Source: SABI01 sp963663665 (lineage in GTDB: Bacteria > Spirochaetota > Spirochaetia > Sphaerochaetales > Sphaerochaetaceae). Taken from it: a DNA stretch of 64,000 nucleotides. The stretch is taken from assembly GCA_963663665.2 (NCBI GenBank), contig CAXXKP010000010.1, positions 372,001-436,000 on the forward strand, read 5' to 3'. Made by a program: the position numbers and the translations under genes. Of this stretch, positions 17,734 through 26,297 are shown piece by piece. Position 1 is the first letter of the stretch; each line of letters begins with the position of its first letter. Under the pieces are notes generated by a model. The model saw only the letters and a program-made list of their open reading frames with translations. It made no database searches and was not told the DNA's origin.

Positions 17734-18738
17734 ATGAAAATTGCAATTAACGGCTTTGGTCGAATTGGCAGAAATGTTTTCAAAATTGCTTTTGAAGACA
17801 AAGACATCGATGTGGTGGCTATTAACGATCTTACCGATCCGAAAACATTAGCTCACCTTCTCAAATATGATTCAACGTATGGTGTGTACAACAAGAATGT
17901 TGAAGCAAAAGATGATGCTATTGTAGTAGATGGCAAAGAAATTAAAATCTATGCTGTTCGTAATCCTGCAGAACTCCCATGGAAAGAACTTGGTGTCGAT
18001 ATCGCCATTGAATCAACTGGTGTTTTTGCTGTTGCTGAAGGTCCAAAAGGTGGATACAAAGACCACATCAAAGCTGGTGCAAAAAAAGTTATCCTTACAG
18101 TCCCTGCAAAAGATAAGATTGACCAAACAATTGTTTGTGGTGTTAATGACTCTGAAATTGATTTAAGTTTATTAGCTTATTCAAATGCTTCATGTACTAC
18201 TAACTGTTTAGCTCCGATTGCTAAAGTTCTTAATGATACATTTGGAATTGAAAGAGGACTCATGACCACAGTTCATGCATATACTAACGACCAAGTTATG
18301 TTAGACATGCCACACAAAGACTTAAGAAGAGGTCGTTCAGCTGCTTTATCAATTATTCCTACAACTACTGGTGCAGCTCGAGCAGTTTCTGAAGTAATTC
18401 CTTCTTTAAAGGGAAAACTCAATGGTGGAGCAATGCGTGTTCCTACTCCTACAGGAAGTATTGTTGACCTTACTGTTTTATTAGAGAAAGATTGTACAGT
18501 TGAAGAACTTAATGCTGCTATGAAGGCTGCTGCTGAAGGTCCAATGAAAGGTTACCTCCAGTATACAGAAGATCCAATTGTATCCTCTGATGTGAGAGGT
18601 AATTCTCATTCTTCAATCTTTGATTCAGAATTAACCATGAAAATGGGACCAAAATTCTTCAAAGTCATGTCTTGGTATGACAATGAAATGGGTTATTCTA
18701 ATCGTGTTGTAGACTTAGCAAGAAAATTAATGGCATAA
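17734..18738 (+). CDS. gap: Glyceraldehyde-3-phosphate dehydrogenase
   Basis: Glycolytic enzyme oxidising glyceraldehyde 3-phosphate to 1,3-bisphosphoglycerate with NAD+. The 334 residues begin with the Rossmann motif INGFGRIGRN. The active site SNASCTTNCLAP places the nucleophile at Cys154, with the usual TVHAYTNDQ and RRGRSAA phosphate-binding segments following, and SWYDNEMGYSNRV near the end. The start has a strong GGAGGA Shine-Dalgarno. It is the first gene of a gap-pgk-tpiA glycolytic operon, separated from pgk by a hairpin. Confidence 0.98.
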   Translation: MKIAINGFGRIGRNVFKIAFEDKDIDVVAINDLTDPKTLAHLLKYDSTYGVYNKNVEAKDDAIVVDGKEIKIYAVRNPAELPWKELGVDIAIESTGVFAVAEGPKGGYKDHIKAGAKKVILTVPAKDKIDQTIVCGVNDSEIDLSLLAYSNASCTTNCLAPIAKVLNDTFGIERGLMTTVHAYTNDQVMLDMPHKDLRRGRSAALSIIPTTTGAARAVSEVIPSLKGKLNGGAMRVPTPTGSIVDLTVLLEKDCTVEELNAAMKAAAEGPMKGYLQYTEDPIVSSDVRGNSHSSIFDSELTMKMGPKFFKVMSWYDNEMGYSNRVVDLARKLMA

Positions 18739-18755
18739 GTGAATTATTAACTATA

Positions 18756-18786
18756 CTGATGCGCATCTATATAAGGTGCGCATCAG
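18756..18786 (+). other. Intercistronic hairpin between gap and pgk
   Basis: CTGATGCGCATC (18756-18767) pairs with GGTGCGCATCAG (18775-18786), 12 pairs with one G-T, around a 7-base loop. No T-run follows, so a terminator is unlikely. It may protect gap mRNA or be a processing site, giving gap higher expression than the distal genes. Confidence 0.7.
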
Positions 18787-18805
18787 ATATGATGTAGGAG
18801 TTATG

Positions 18806-19987
18806 ATGAAATTACAAACAATTGAAAATATGGATTTAACAAATAAGAGAGTTTTAATCCGTGTTGATTTCAACGTCCCTCTTCAAGATGGAAAAGTAAG
18901 TGATGATACTCGTATAGTGAGTGCATTACCAACCATTAACTATATACTAGGTATAAAAGGCACATCTATTGTTGTAATGAGTCACTTTGGTAGACCAAAA
19001 GGGACTAAAAACAAAGATTTTAGCATGGCTCCTATTGCTACTCGTTTTAGTGAACTTCTTGGTAAAGAAGTTATCTTAGCGAATGATGTAATTGGTGATG
19101 ATGTTAAAAAGCAAGTAGAAGCATTAAAACCTGGGCAGATTCTTTTATTAGAGAATGTACGTTTTTATAAAGAAGAAGAAAAAAATGATCCTGAATTTGC
19201 AAAGACTTTAGCAAGTTATGGCGATGTGTATATAAATGATGCTTTTGGAACTGCACATAGAGCTCATGCTTCAACTGAGGGTGTTGCTCATTATCTCCCT
19301 TCTGCTGCAGGATTTCTCATTGAGAAAGAAGTAAAATTCTTTGCCCCATTATTAGAAAATCCAGATAAACCTTTTGTAGCTATTATTGGAGGGTCTAAAG
19401 TCTCTTCAAAAATTAGTGTACTTGAATCATTACTCAATACGTGTACCTCAATCGTTATCGCAGGAGGTATGGCATATACTTTCCTTAAGGTCCAAGGTCA
19501 TACAATTGGCAAATCTCTTTTAGAAGAGGATTATTTAGAAATAGCTTCATCCTTCTTAGCAAAAGCTAAAGAGAAAGGAGTGGAGGTAATCCTACCCCTT
19601 GACCATATTGCAGCTGATACATTTAGTGACAAAGCAAGTCCTATCGCCATTGATGGAGTAGATATTCCAGATAATCTTATCGGTATGGATGTAGGCAGTA
19701 AAACTCTTGCTAAAATAGAAAATGTTTTATCTGATGCAAAATCTATTGTATGGAATGGCCCCATGGGAGTTTTTGAATTTGATGCATTTGCAGAAGGAAC
19801 TAAAGCTGTTGCTTCTATGGTAGCTTCTTGTAAAGGAGTAACTGTAGTTGGCGGTGGTGATAGTGTTGCTGCAGTAAATAAGTTTGGTTTTGCTGAAAAG
19901 ATAGACCATGTATCAACAGGTGGTGGAGCTTCCTTAGAATTTTTGGAAGGAAAAGAGTTACCTGGTATTAAAGCTTTGGAGATATAA
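18806..19987 (+). CDS. pgk: Phosphoglycerate kinase
   Basis: Transfers phosphate from 1,3-bisphosphoglycerate to ADP. I choose the ATG at 18806 (393 residues, MKLQTIENMDL) because AGGAG at 18796-18800 is five bases away; an ATG at 18803 is the close alternative. RVLIRVDFNVPL, SHFGRPKG, LLLENVRFYKEEEKND, FVAIIGGSKVSSKI and the C-terminal VVGGGDSVAA, STGGGASLEFLEGK motifs are all intact. Operon position is between gap and tpiA. Confidence 0.98.
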   Translation: MKLQTIENMDLTNKRVLIRVDFNVPLQDGKVSDDTRIVSALPTINYILGIKGTSIVVMSHFGRPKGTKNKDFSMAPIATRFSELLGKEVILANDVIGDDVKKQVEALKPGQILLLENVRFYKEEEKNDPEFAKTLASYGDVYINDAFGTAHRAHASTEGVAHYLPSAAGFLIEKEVKFFAPLLENPDKPFVAIIGGSKVSSKISVLESLLNTCTSIVIAGGMAYTFLKVQGHTIGKSLLEEDYLEIASSFLAKAKEKGVEVILPLDHIAADTFSDKASPIAIDGVDIPDNLIGMDVGSKTLAKIENVLSDAKSIVWNGPMGVFEFDAFAEGTKAVASMVASCKGVTVVGGGDSVAAVNKFGFAEKIDHVSTGGGASLEFLEGKELPGIKALEI

Positions 19988-19990
19988 GTT

Positions 19991-20749
19991 ATGAGAAAAG
20001 TATGTATCGCAGGGAACTGGAAAATGAACATGACACCAAAAGAAGGCGCTTCTTTTGCTTCTGCATTAAAAGATTCACTTAACAATGTTGATAGTAATGT
20101 GACTGTCGTTATAGCACCGCCATTTATTACAATTCCTTCTGTCATTGAAGCAGTTAAAGGAAGTAATATTAAAGTTGCTTCACAGAATATGAGTGATCAA
20201 ACATCAGGAGCCTTCACAGGTGAAATATCTGCCGATATGCTTCTTGATGCTGGAGTTGAATATGTTATCTTAGGACACTCTGAAAGACGAGCTCTTTATC
20301 TTGAAGATGATGCTTTTATTAACAGAAAAGTTATTCTTGCACTTCAAAAAGGATTAGAAGTCATTTTGTGTGTAGGTGAAACTTTAGAAGAAAGAGAAAG
20401 TGGGCAGCTTGAAACTGTTCTTCGACGACAGGTTGTTGAAGGTTTACAGGGTGTGAGTGAAAGTGACATGAAACATGTCACAATTGCTTATGAACCTGTT
20501 TGGGCTATTGGAACTGGGAAAACAGCCACAGCTGAAGATGCAAACAACGCTCATGCCTTTATTCGTGACCTCGTGGCAAAACAAAAGAGCGAAAGTGTTG
20601 CAAAATCGCTAATAATACAGTATGGTGGTTCAGTAAAACCTTCGAATGTTGCGTCCCTTATGGGTATGGAACATATCGACGGAGCGCTTGTGGGTGGAGC
20701 TTCTCTTTCAGTAGATTTATTTAAACCCATTGTGCAATACAACAATTAA
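19991..20749 (+). CDS. tpiA: Triosephosphate isomerase
   Basis: Interconverts dihydroxyacetone phosphate and glyceraldehyde 3-phosphate. The 252 residues begin KVCIAGNWKMNMTPKEG, with the catalytic lysine in NWKMN. The catalytic histidine is His96 (ILGHSERR) and the base is Glu168 in AYEPVWAIGTGKTA, followed by the phosphate loop YGGSVKPSN and GALVGGASL. It starts three bases after pgk and shares its transcript. Confidence 0.98.
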   Translation: MRKVCIAGNWKMNMTPKEGASFASALKDSLNNVDSNVTVVIAPPFITIPSVIEAVKGSNIKVASQNMSDQTSGAFTGEISADMLLDAGVEYVILGHSERRALYLEDDAFINRKVILALQKGLEVILCVGETLEERESGQLETVLRRQVVEGLQGVSESDMKHVTIAYEPVWAIGTGKTATAEDANNAHAFIRDLVAKQKSESVAKSLIIQYGGSVKPSNVASLMGMEHIDGALVGGASLSVDLFKPIVQYNN

Positions 20750-20761
20750 TTGGAGATTACT

Positions 20762-21079
20762 ATGGGTGTTATTGGAATTATCCTTCTCGTGTTATTTGTT
20801 ATCGCGAGTATTTTACTTGTATTATTGGTTGCCATTCAAAGTGATGGTAGTTCTGGTTTAGGTGGAGTTTTTGGAGGTGGAAGTGATTCTACTTTCGGTG
20901 CTCAATCAAATAAAGTTCTCACTAAAATCACTGCGATTCTCGGGGGATCTTTTCTTGTAATAGCTCTCTTACTAGCTGTGATTAATAAAACTCCTTCAAC
21001 CGACTCTCTTACTAAGTCTATTACTACAGATCAAGTTCAAGAGTCAACTGAATGGTGGAACCAATCAGGCACTAATTAA
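20762..21079 (+). CDS. secG: Preprotein translocase subunit SecG
   Basis: Small membrane subunit of the Sec translocon. I place the start at the ATG at 20762 (105 residues) with GGAG at 20752-20755. The protein has two membrane helices (about residues 3-23 and 55-75) separated by the glycine-rich SDGSSGLGGVFGGGSDSTFG loop that is the SecG signature. The tail is polar. It follows tpiA, an order (pgk-tpiA-secG) found in many bacteria. Its stop lies inside a hairpin. Confidence 0.93.
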   Translation: MGVIGIILLVLFVIASILLVLLVAIQSDGSSGLGGVFGGGSDSTFGAQSNKVLTKITAILGGSFLVIALLLAVINKTPSTDSLTKSITTDQVQESTEWWNQSGTN

Positions 21080-21097
21080 AAATTCGTTTTTAATTAG
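21072..21097. terminator. AT-rich hairpin with TTCG tetraloop after secG
   Basis: CTAATTAAAAA (21072-21082) pairs perfectly with TTTTTAATTAG (21087-21097) around a TTCG loop. The secG stop codon is in the 5' arm. The T-run lies in the stem, so it may work as a weak or bidirectional terminator, or as a 3' end stabiliser. Confidence 0.6.
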
Positions 21098-21109
21098 AAA
21101 TGAAGATTT

Positions 21110-21132
21110 GGCCGCATATTTACTATGCGGTC
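21110..21132 (+). terminator. GC-rich hairpin before the flavodoxin-like gene
   Basis: GGCCGCATA (21110-21118) pairs with TATGCGGTC (21124-21132), loop of five bases. The following ATGTCTGTTATT is only partly T-rich. Together with the preceding TTCG hairpin it probably separates the glycolytic transcript from the next group. Confidence 0.5.
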
Positions 21133-21157
21133 ATGTCTGTTATTATAAGGAAACGAT

Positions 21158-21571
21158 ATGAAAGCGTGCATTCTCTACTATGACAAGATTAACAAAACCT
21201 TATGTAAGGAGCTCAGTACAGCACTTGCTCAAGGGATTCAAGAACAATCACATGATTGTGATTTAATTGACATGGGAAAAGAGAGCGGTAAAATCATTTC
21301 ATATTATGATTATATTGCAGTTGTGGCATCTGCTACTAACCTTTGGGGTGGTAAAATGCCAGATCTAATTCATAATTTCTTAAAATCCTGTGGAACCCTC
21401 AGCGGTAAACGCAGTGCTGCATTTATTACAAAAGGATCTATTAGATCTACAAAGACATTACAAGCTCTTTTTAAACTAATGGAAGGGCAGGGAATGTATC
21501 TTACCTATTCAGATATTCTCACCAATTCTTCCTATTCAAAAGAATGTGGTAAACATATAAAAATATCTTAA
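21158..21571 (+). CDS. Flavodoxin-like fold protein of unknown function
   Basis: The 137 residues have the alternating strand/helix pattern of a small flavodoxin fold: KACILYYDKINKT at the start (where the phosphate-binding loop would be), YDYIAVVASATNLWGGKMPD in the middle and KRSAAFITKGS. The first loop is not the classical T/SxTGxT form, so FMN binding is uncertain. It is expressed from its own Shine-Dalgarno (AAGGAAACG) 17 bases before the PPIase gene, with which it is probably co-transcribed. No specific role can be assigned. Confidence 0.6.
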   Translation: MKACILYYDKINKTLCKELSTALAQGIQEQSHDCDLIDMGKESGKIISYYDYIAVVASATNLWGGKMPDLIHNFLKSCGTLSGKRSAAFITKGSIRSTKTLQALFKLMEGQGMYLTYSDILTNSSYSKECGKHIKIS

Positions 21572-21587
21572 ACTCTGGAGTTATCAT

Positions 21588-22628
21588 ATGAATAAAAAAA
21601 TAGGAATGATATTTCTATTCATCGTAATTATTTCCACTTTAGCTATCTATGCAGAAACAGCTGCTAGTGTAAATCTGATTAAAGAAGAAATTATAACAAC
21701 TGAAGAACTAAATTCTCGCATGGCTGAATATCAGAAATCTGCTCTTGCTGCTGGATCAACCACTCCAATACTTGCTACTGATGTGCTTGATGTTCTTATT
21801 AATGATAGGCTTGTTCTACAAGGGGCTTCTCGTGATGGATATTTGATGAGTGATGCTCAAGTAGATTCTTTGATAAGTCAGCAAAAAACCTATTTAGAAG
21901 AAAAATCTGGACAAACAATATCTGATGCACAATTTGAAATTTATATAAAACAAAACTATAATATGAATCTTACTCAATTCAAAAAAGCAGTGAAAGAATC
22001 TACGAGCGTCGATAACTATGTAAAAAATACACAAGCAAGTGTTATCAATGATTATAGTGAACCTACGGATGATCAGATTAATGATTTCTATAGGAAAAAT
22101 AGATCACAATTTATTAATCCGGAGCTTGTAAGACTCTCTCACATCTTTATGCCATTTACTACCGAAACAAAGGCCGCTGTAAAGAAAGAAATGGATCAAG
22201 TAGCACGTCTTCTTCGTTACAACACCTATACATTTGAAGAACTTGTTCCAAAGTATTCTAAAGATGCTGATTCTGTAGTCAAAGGTGGTGATATTGGTTG
22301 GTTAGCTTATGATGATGAAACAATGAAAACCACTTTAGGTAATACATTTTTTGAAGCTGTATTTGCTCTAGATTTAGGAAAACCTAGTGGTGTTATAGAA
22401 TCAAAAGGTGGCTACCATATCGTAAAAGTTACTACCCACACAGATCCTAAATTACTCAGTATTACTGATAAAATTAATCCAGATTCTACAACAACAGTTA
22501 AACAATACATTCGTCAAACTTTAACAAACAGGAATAAACAGACTGCATACCTCAAAGCAATAGATGCTTTAGTAGGATCTTTAAGAGATCAAGCTACTAT
22601 TAACATTGTATATACAGGAGATAAATAA
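21588..22628 (+). CDS. Periplasmic parvulin-type peptidyl-prolyl isomerase (SurA/PrsA-like)
   Basis: Exported folding factor of 346 residues. The signal peptide ends near AIYAETAAS. A SurA-type helical chaperone region (about 25-165) is followed by a parvulin domain (about 180-285) with LVRLSHIFMPF, ELVPKYSKDADSVVKGGDIG and ESKGGYHIVKV. A short C-terminal helical segment follows, including YIRQTLTNRNKQTAYLKAI. It would assist proteins crossing the periplasm, fitting the outer-membrane barrels encoded in this window. There is one parvulin domain, so it is closer in size to PrsA than to two-domain SurA. It lies directly upstream of nusB. Confidence 0.85.
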   Translation: MNKKIGMIFLFIVIISTLAIYAETAASVNLIKEEIITTEELNSRMAEYQKSALAAGSTTPILATDVLDVLINDRLVLQGASRDGYLMSDAQVDSLISQQKTYLEEKSGQTISDAQFEIYIKQNYNMNLTQFKKAVKESTSVDNYVKNTQASVINDYSEPTDDQINDFYRKNRSQFINPELVRLSHIFMPFTTETKAAVKKEMDQVARLLRYNTYTFEELVPKYSKDADSVVKGGDIGWLAYDDETMKTTLGNTFFEAVFALDLGKPSGVIESKGGYHIVKVTTHTDPKLLSITDKINPDSTTTVKQYIRQTLTNRNKQTAYLKAIDALVGSLRDQATINIVYTGDK

Positions 22629-22630
22629 AA

Positions 22631-23053
22631 TTGAGTTCAAGACACATGGGAAGAGAGCTTACCCTTTCAACTCTCTATTCACTCGATTTTAATGGAGTTC
22701 TTTATTCTCAAGAAGGAACTCCAGAATTTCCTACTCTTGATGATACAGAAAGAGAATCATTAGATCCGGATACTGCTTTATTTGCACGATATCTCCTTAG
22801 TGGAACTCTTGAACATCTTAAAGAAATTGATTCACTAATATCCCATTATTCGATTAATCGACCTCTTGATAAAATAGATATCATTGATAGGAATATTTTA
22901 AGGATGTCAGTATTTTCTATTCTTTTTGATAAAGAAATAGCATCTTCAGTGGTAATTACGGAAGCTGTCCGGTTATCTCAAGAATATAGTAGAGAAGTAA
23001 ACTACAAATTTATTAATGGCATTCTCGACACTATTGTAAAGGAGAGGTCATGA
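22631..23053 (+). CDS. nusB: Transcription antitermination factor NusB
   Basis: RNA-binding helical protein needed for rRNA antitermination. I choose a TTG start at 22631 (140 residues) because it yields SSRHMGRELTLSTLYSLD, preserving the conserved SRR-x-x-RE-type N-terminus, with GGAG about ten bases upstream. The ATG at 22646 would remove it. RPLDKIDIIDRNILRMSVFSI and VVITEAVRLSQEYS are the family core, and KFINGILDTIVKE is the conserved C-terminus. It overlaps map by four bases. Confidence 0.93.
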   Translation: MSSRHMGRELTLSTLYSLDFNGVLYSQEGTPEFPTLDDTERESLDPDTALFARYLLSGTLEHLKEIDSLISHYSINRPLDKIDIIDRNILRMSVFSILFDKEIASSVVITEAVRLSQEYSREVNYKFINGILDTIVKERS

Positions 23054-23808
23054 TTACTTTAAAAACATCTGACCAGATTGAATATATTCATGATTCATGT
23101 CGCCTACTCGCACAACTTCATAATGAATTAGAAAAAATTATCGAAGTTGGAATCACTACGAATGAAATAGATTCTATTGCTTATAATTTTATTAAAAAAC
23201 ATAAGGGGACTCCAGCTTTTCTCAATTATATGGGTTTCCCTAATACATGTTGTATTTCAGTAAATGAACAAGTTATTCATGGCATACCATCTAAAAGAAA
23301 ACTTTTAGATGGTGATATTGTTTCTATTGATATCGGTATCAATTTAAACGGATATTACAGTGATGCAGCAAGAACTCATCTTGTAGGTTCCTCGGTTCCT
23401 GAAGAAGTAAAGCGCCTAGTTCAGGTAACAAAAGAATCTTTGCTTCTCGGAATAGAAGGAGCTTCTAAAAAAGGAGCAAGAATACACGACATATCGCTAC
23501 CTATTTCTCGTCATGCAGAGAGATTCGGGTATGGGGTTGTTAGAGATTATTGTGGCCATGGGGTAGGTTTAGAAGTGCATGAAGAACCTCAGATTCCGAA
23601 TTATGTAAACTCTTTCTCTGCAAACCCACGTCTTAGAGATGGAATGGTTTTAGCAATTGAACCTATGATTAACCTAGGAACTAAACGAGTTGAAACACTT
23701 GAAGATGGCTGGACTGTTGTGACAGGTGATGGAAAGCCTTCAGCACATGAGGAACATACTATTGCAATTACTTCAAACGGTGTTATCATTCTTACACTCG
23801 CTGATTAA
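23050..23808 (+). CDS. map: Methionine aminopeptidase, type I
   Basis: Removes initiator methionine from nascent proteins. The 252 residues carry the metal site in order: two aspartates in SIDIGINLNGYYSDAARTH, histidine in YCGHGVGLEVHEEP, glutamate in LAIEPMINLG and glutamate in AHEEHTIAIT. CCISVNEQVIHGIP is the type I substrate-site motif. No N-terminal zinc-finger extension is present. The ATG overlaps the nusB stop codon (ATGA). Confidence 0.97.
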   Translation: MITLKTSDQIEYIHDSCRLLAQLHNELEKIIEVGITTNEIDSIAYNFIKKHKGTPAFLNYMGFPNTCCISVNEQVIHGIPSKRKLLDGDIVSIDIGINLNGYYSDAARTHLVGSSVPEEVKRLVQVTKESLLLGIEGASKKGARIHDISLPISRHAERFGYGVVRDYCGHGVGLEVHEEPQIPNYVNSFSANPRLRDGMVLAIEPMINLGTKRVETLEDGWTVVTGDGKPSAHEEHTIAITSNGVIILTLAD

Positions 23809-23828
23809 CAAAAAGGATAGAAAAGAAT

Positions 23829-24443
23829 ATGAAAAAAGAGTTCATTTCTCCAGAAATGCAACGAGATGCGGCACTTAAACTTGTATATACAATGCATAAG
23901 AAAGATGGATTTGTTCCAGACATTATCTATATTTCTCTCCGTGGAGGAGTATATATGGGAAATGTTTTCAGCGAATATTACAAATTAATACGTAAACAAG
24001 CTGAAGGAAGACCAGTCTATTATGCTGCAGTAGTTGCTAGAAGCTACGAAAATATGAAATTAGAATCTGAAGTAAGAATTGATGGTTGGACATATTCCCC
24101 TGAACATTTGAGAAATGGAGATAAGATTTTAATAGTAGATGATATATTTGACACAGGTAAAACTGTCAATGCTCTTGTAAATGTAATGCTCTCCAAGGGA
24201 ATTCCTCGAAATGATATAAAAGTTGCAGTATATGATTACAAAATACCTCATTATAAAAATACAGATCCTCTTCCAATTCAACCCGATTATTATTGTAGAA
24301 AACATGAACTAATGAATGAATCAGAAGAGACTTGGATTCACTATATGAACCATGAATTTATCGGACTCTCTAAAGAAGAAATAGATGAACAATACAGTGA
24401 TGAAAAAGTAAGAGATATCTTACATGAAGTAAGGTGCGATTAA
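23829..24443 (+). CDS. Phosphoribosyltransferase, probably purine salvage
   Basis: Type I phosphoribosyltransferase of 204 residues. The PRPP-binding motif ILIVDDIFDTGKTVNAL is intact. IYISLRGGVYMGNVFSEYY fits the loop that contacts pyrophosphate, and the C-terminal IQPDYYCRKHE lies where the base-stacking aromatic usually sits. Similar proteins are annotated as hypoxanthine or xanthine-guanine phosphoribosyltransferases, but the base cannot be told from sequence. The acidic C-terminal tail (SKEEIDEQYSDEKVRDIL) is an extension. It is followed immediately by a bidirectional terminator. Confidence 0.8.
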   Translation: MKKEFISPEMQRDAALKLVYTMHKKDGFVPDIIYISLRGGVYMGNVFSEYYKLIRKQAEGRPVYYAAVVARSYENMKLESEVRIDGWTYSPEHLRNGDKILIVDDIFDTGKTVNALVNVMLSKGIPRNDIKVAVYDYKIPHYKNTDPLPIQPDYYCRKHELMNESEETWIHYMNHEFIGLSKEEIDEQYSDEKVRDILHEVRCD

Positions 24444-24474
24444 AAAAAGGAGGCGTTAAGCCTCCATTTTTTAA
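24442..24474. terminator. Bidirectional terminator between convergent genes
   Basis: GGAGGC (24449-24454) pairs with GCCTCC (24460-24465) around GTTAA, with a run of seven A before and six T after, so it can end transcription from both sides. Confidence 0.93.
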
Positions 24475-24502
24475 TCTCCATATTCTTTCCAGTTTTAATT
24501 AA

Positions 24503-25528
24503 TTAGGGAAATACTATATCAAGTACTCCATTATCTACTGTACCAATATAATATGTTCCACCCATTTCTATAAATGAAGATACTTGTACGGTATATGCGA
24601 TATCTGGAAAATTTGTTTCTACAGCAGTCCCATCACTAGGATTAATTTGATACATATAGTTATTACTACCTTGAATAAAGAAAACAGAACTGCCAGTCTC
24701 ATGAAGTACCACGAGAGGTGATAATGGTACGGTAGTCGTTGCAAGTGTTACACTTCCAGCTTTGATGAGTGTGGCGGTTGTGTCTGTTGTAATATCAAAA
24801 GAAGCGTCATAATAGACGTCTCCATCAGTTGTAACTACTGCTAAGGCAGAGTTAGCTTCATCAATGAAGAATGCTCTAATCCCCACAGTTGTTGGTACAT
24901 CGCTTAATGTAATAGCAGTTGTTCCGTTGTAAAGGGTATTGGAATACTCTTTTACTTCACTTACAAGATCATACCCACTTAAGAGGAAATAATCATCACT
25001 TTGATTTAGGAGTATGATATTCGTGTTGTGATCTGCATAGGTTGCTAACAGAGTACTATCTGATACTTTTCTCACCTTTGCATCTGTTCCTTCAAGAGTC
25101 AGCATTAAATCATGCTGATGAGCCATTTGGAGAATATTGTAATCTGAATTACCAACCTCAATACTTGTATTTGGTGCAACCTTAGTAAAGCGATACAGCG
25201 CATTATTATCTACCTCTCCACTACGAGCTGAATAATAGATATTAGTACCATCAGTAGAAACTAAAGAGGATAATACTGGGGTTACACTAGCTACAATAGA
25301 AGACCAAGATGAAGTAGTTGGATTATAAGATTGCAATCCCCCTTTTGATGTATGGGTAAATAAAAGAGTTCCATCAGAATCTATCAATGTAACTTGTCCG
25401 ATTTCAATACTCTCTTCCGATTGGCTAACAAGTAAGAAAATTCCATTGTTGTCAGTATTACACCCTATCGTTAATAAAAGAACACCGAGTAATAATATAA
25501 TTGATTGTAATAAAGTAGATTGTTTCAT
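24503..25528 (-). CDS. Putative lipoprotein of unknown function
   Basis: The 341 residues begin with a type II signal peptide, IILLLGVLLLTIGC, giving a lipid-modified Cys23. The rest is rich in Ser, Thr and Asp with recurring short strand blocks such as LFTHTSKGGLQSYN, IYYSARSGEVDNNALYRFTK and YYIGTVDNGVLDIVFP. This looks like a beta-propeller or similar repeated sheet, but no family is recognised. It is the second gene of a two-gene minus-strand unit, 12 bases after the barrel gene, with AGGAGAAG upstream of its ATG. It probably sits in the periplasm or at the inner face of the outer membrane (inference). Confidence 0.7.
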   Translation of the reverse strand: MKQSTLLQSIILLLGVLLLTIGCNTDNNGIFLLVSQSEESIEIGQVTLIDSDGTLLFTHTSKGGLQSYNPTTSSWSSIVASVTPVLSSLVSTDGTNIYYSARSGEVDNNALYRFTKVAPNTSIEVGNSDYNILQMAHQHDLMLTLEGTDAKVRKVSDSTLLATYADHNTNIILLNQSDDYFLLSGYDLVSEVKEYSNTLYNGTTAITLSDVPTTVGIRAFFIDEANSALAVVTTDGDVYYDASFDITTDTTATLIKAGSVTLATTTVPLSPLVVLHETGSSVFFIQGSNNYMYQINPSDGTAVETNFPDIAYTVQVSSFIEMGGTYYIGTVDNGVLDIVFP

Positions 25529-25540
25529 AATGGGCTTCTC

Positions 25541-26137
25541 CTATTTGTTACTTCTGTAAGAAATCGATAATGTAATCGGTAAAAATCCTGCGATTGCGGT
25601 CTGATCTGCATTACTGCCAAAATAAATCTCAGGAACAACACTTAAACCTCCAGAGATTGAAACTCCCCACGAATCTGAAAAAAAGTAACTTAGACCAATT
25701 TCGGCTTCACCGATTAGAGACAGATATGAAGAATCTCTGAATGAGTTATAAGCAAACCCCACACCAAAAGAAAGAGGAAGTTCAAATTTACCCTGCAAAG
25801 GAATATAGGTAAGCTTTGCGAGAAAAGGTACTGATGTGTATAAGTCACTTCTCGCATAATTAAAGATATAACCTAATTCGCCACCTAGTGCTACATAAGG
25901 AGATAAAAAACCTTGGTAACGAATTGCGCCATAGCCTCCAACTTTCAAGCCTGTATCGCTATAAGTTAAAAGGTTAGGGTCTTGATTTGGCATGTATATG
26001 AAGGAGGGAATTATTGGACCTGCACGAAAAGTAAACATCTGAGAGCCAATATCATATGTTGGAATCTGCGTTTCTGCGGCTGTGATGTTCAAAACTAGAG
26101 TGGTGATAAACACTCCAATTATTATTAATTTCTTCAT
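25541..26137 (-). CDS. Small outer membrane beta-barrel protein, unknown function
   Basis: The 198 residues start with a signal peptide (KKLIIIGVFITTLVLNI, cleavage near TAAET). The mature part alternates hydrophobic and polar residues with glycine and aromatic girdles: YGAIRYQGFLSPYVALGGEL, FELPLSFGVGFAYNS, WGVSISGGLSV. This suits an eight- or ten-strand barrel. The C-terminus is LSISYRSNK rather than a terminal aromatic. It is first in a unit with the lipoprotein gene, which suggests a joint envelope role. AGGAG lies upstream of the start. The 160-base region before it is shared with folD, which is divergent; I see only weak promoter matches there. Confidence 0.7.
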   Translation of the reverse strand: MKKLIIIGVFITTLVLNITAAETQIPTYDIGSQMFTFRAGPIIPSFIYMPNQDPNLLTYSDTGLKVGGYGAIRYQGFLSPYVALGGELGYIFNYARSDLYTSVPFLAKLTYIPLQGKFELPLSFGVGFAYNSFRDSSYLSLIGEAEIGLSYFFSDSWGVSISGGLSVVPEIYFGSNADQTAIAGFLPITLSISYRSNK

Positions 26138-26297
26138 AACTCATTCTCCTAACTATTATGTGAATACTATATATTCTTATCATATCTGTTTTATCATTCT
26201 TTGAAAACCTATCTATTGATTAATAGCTGTACACATAAAATCATTTTTTTGATATAAAAGAGGTACACGTATGTAACGTTTTTAAATGGAGAAGCAA

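Noticed and set aside
19531..20145. 204-codon minus-strand frame
   Set aside because: Antisense to pgk and tpiA, which are complete and conserved; low-complexity composition without motifs.
26138..26297. Divergent promoters between the barrel gene and folD
   Set aside because: Only weak matches (for example TTTTCA-N17-TATGAT on the minus strand); not strong enough to list.
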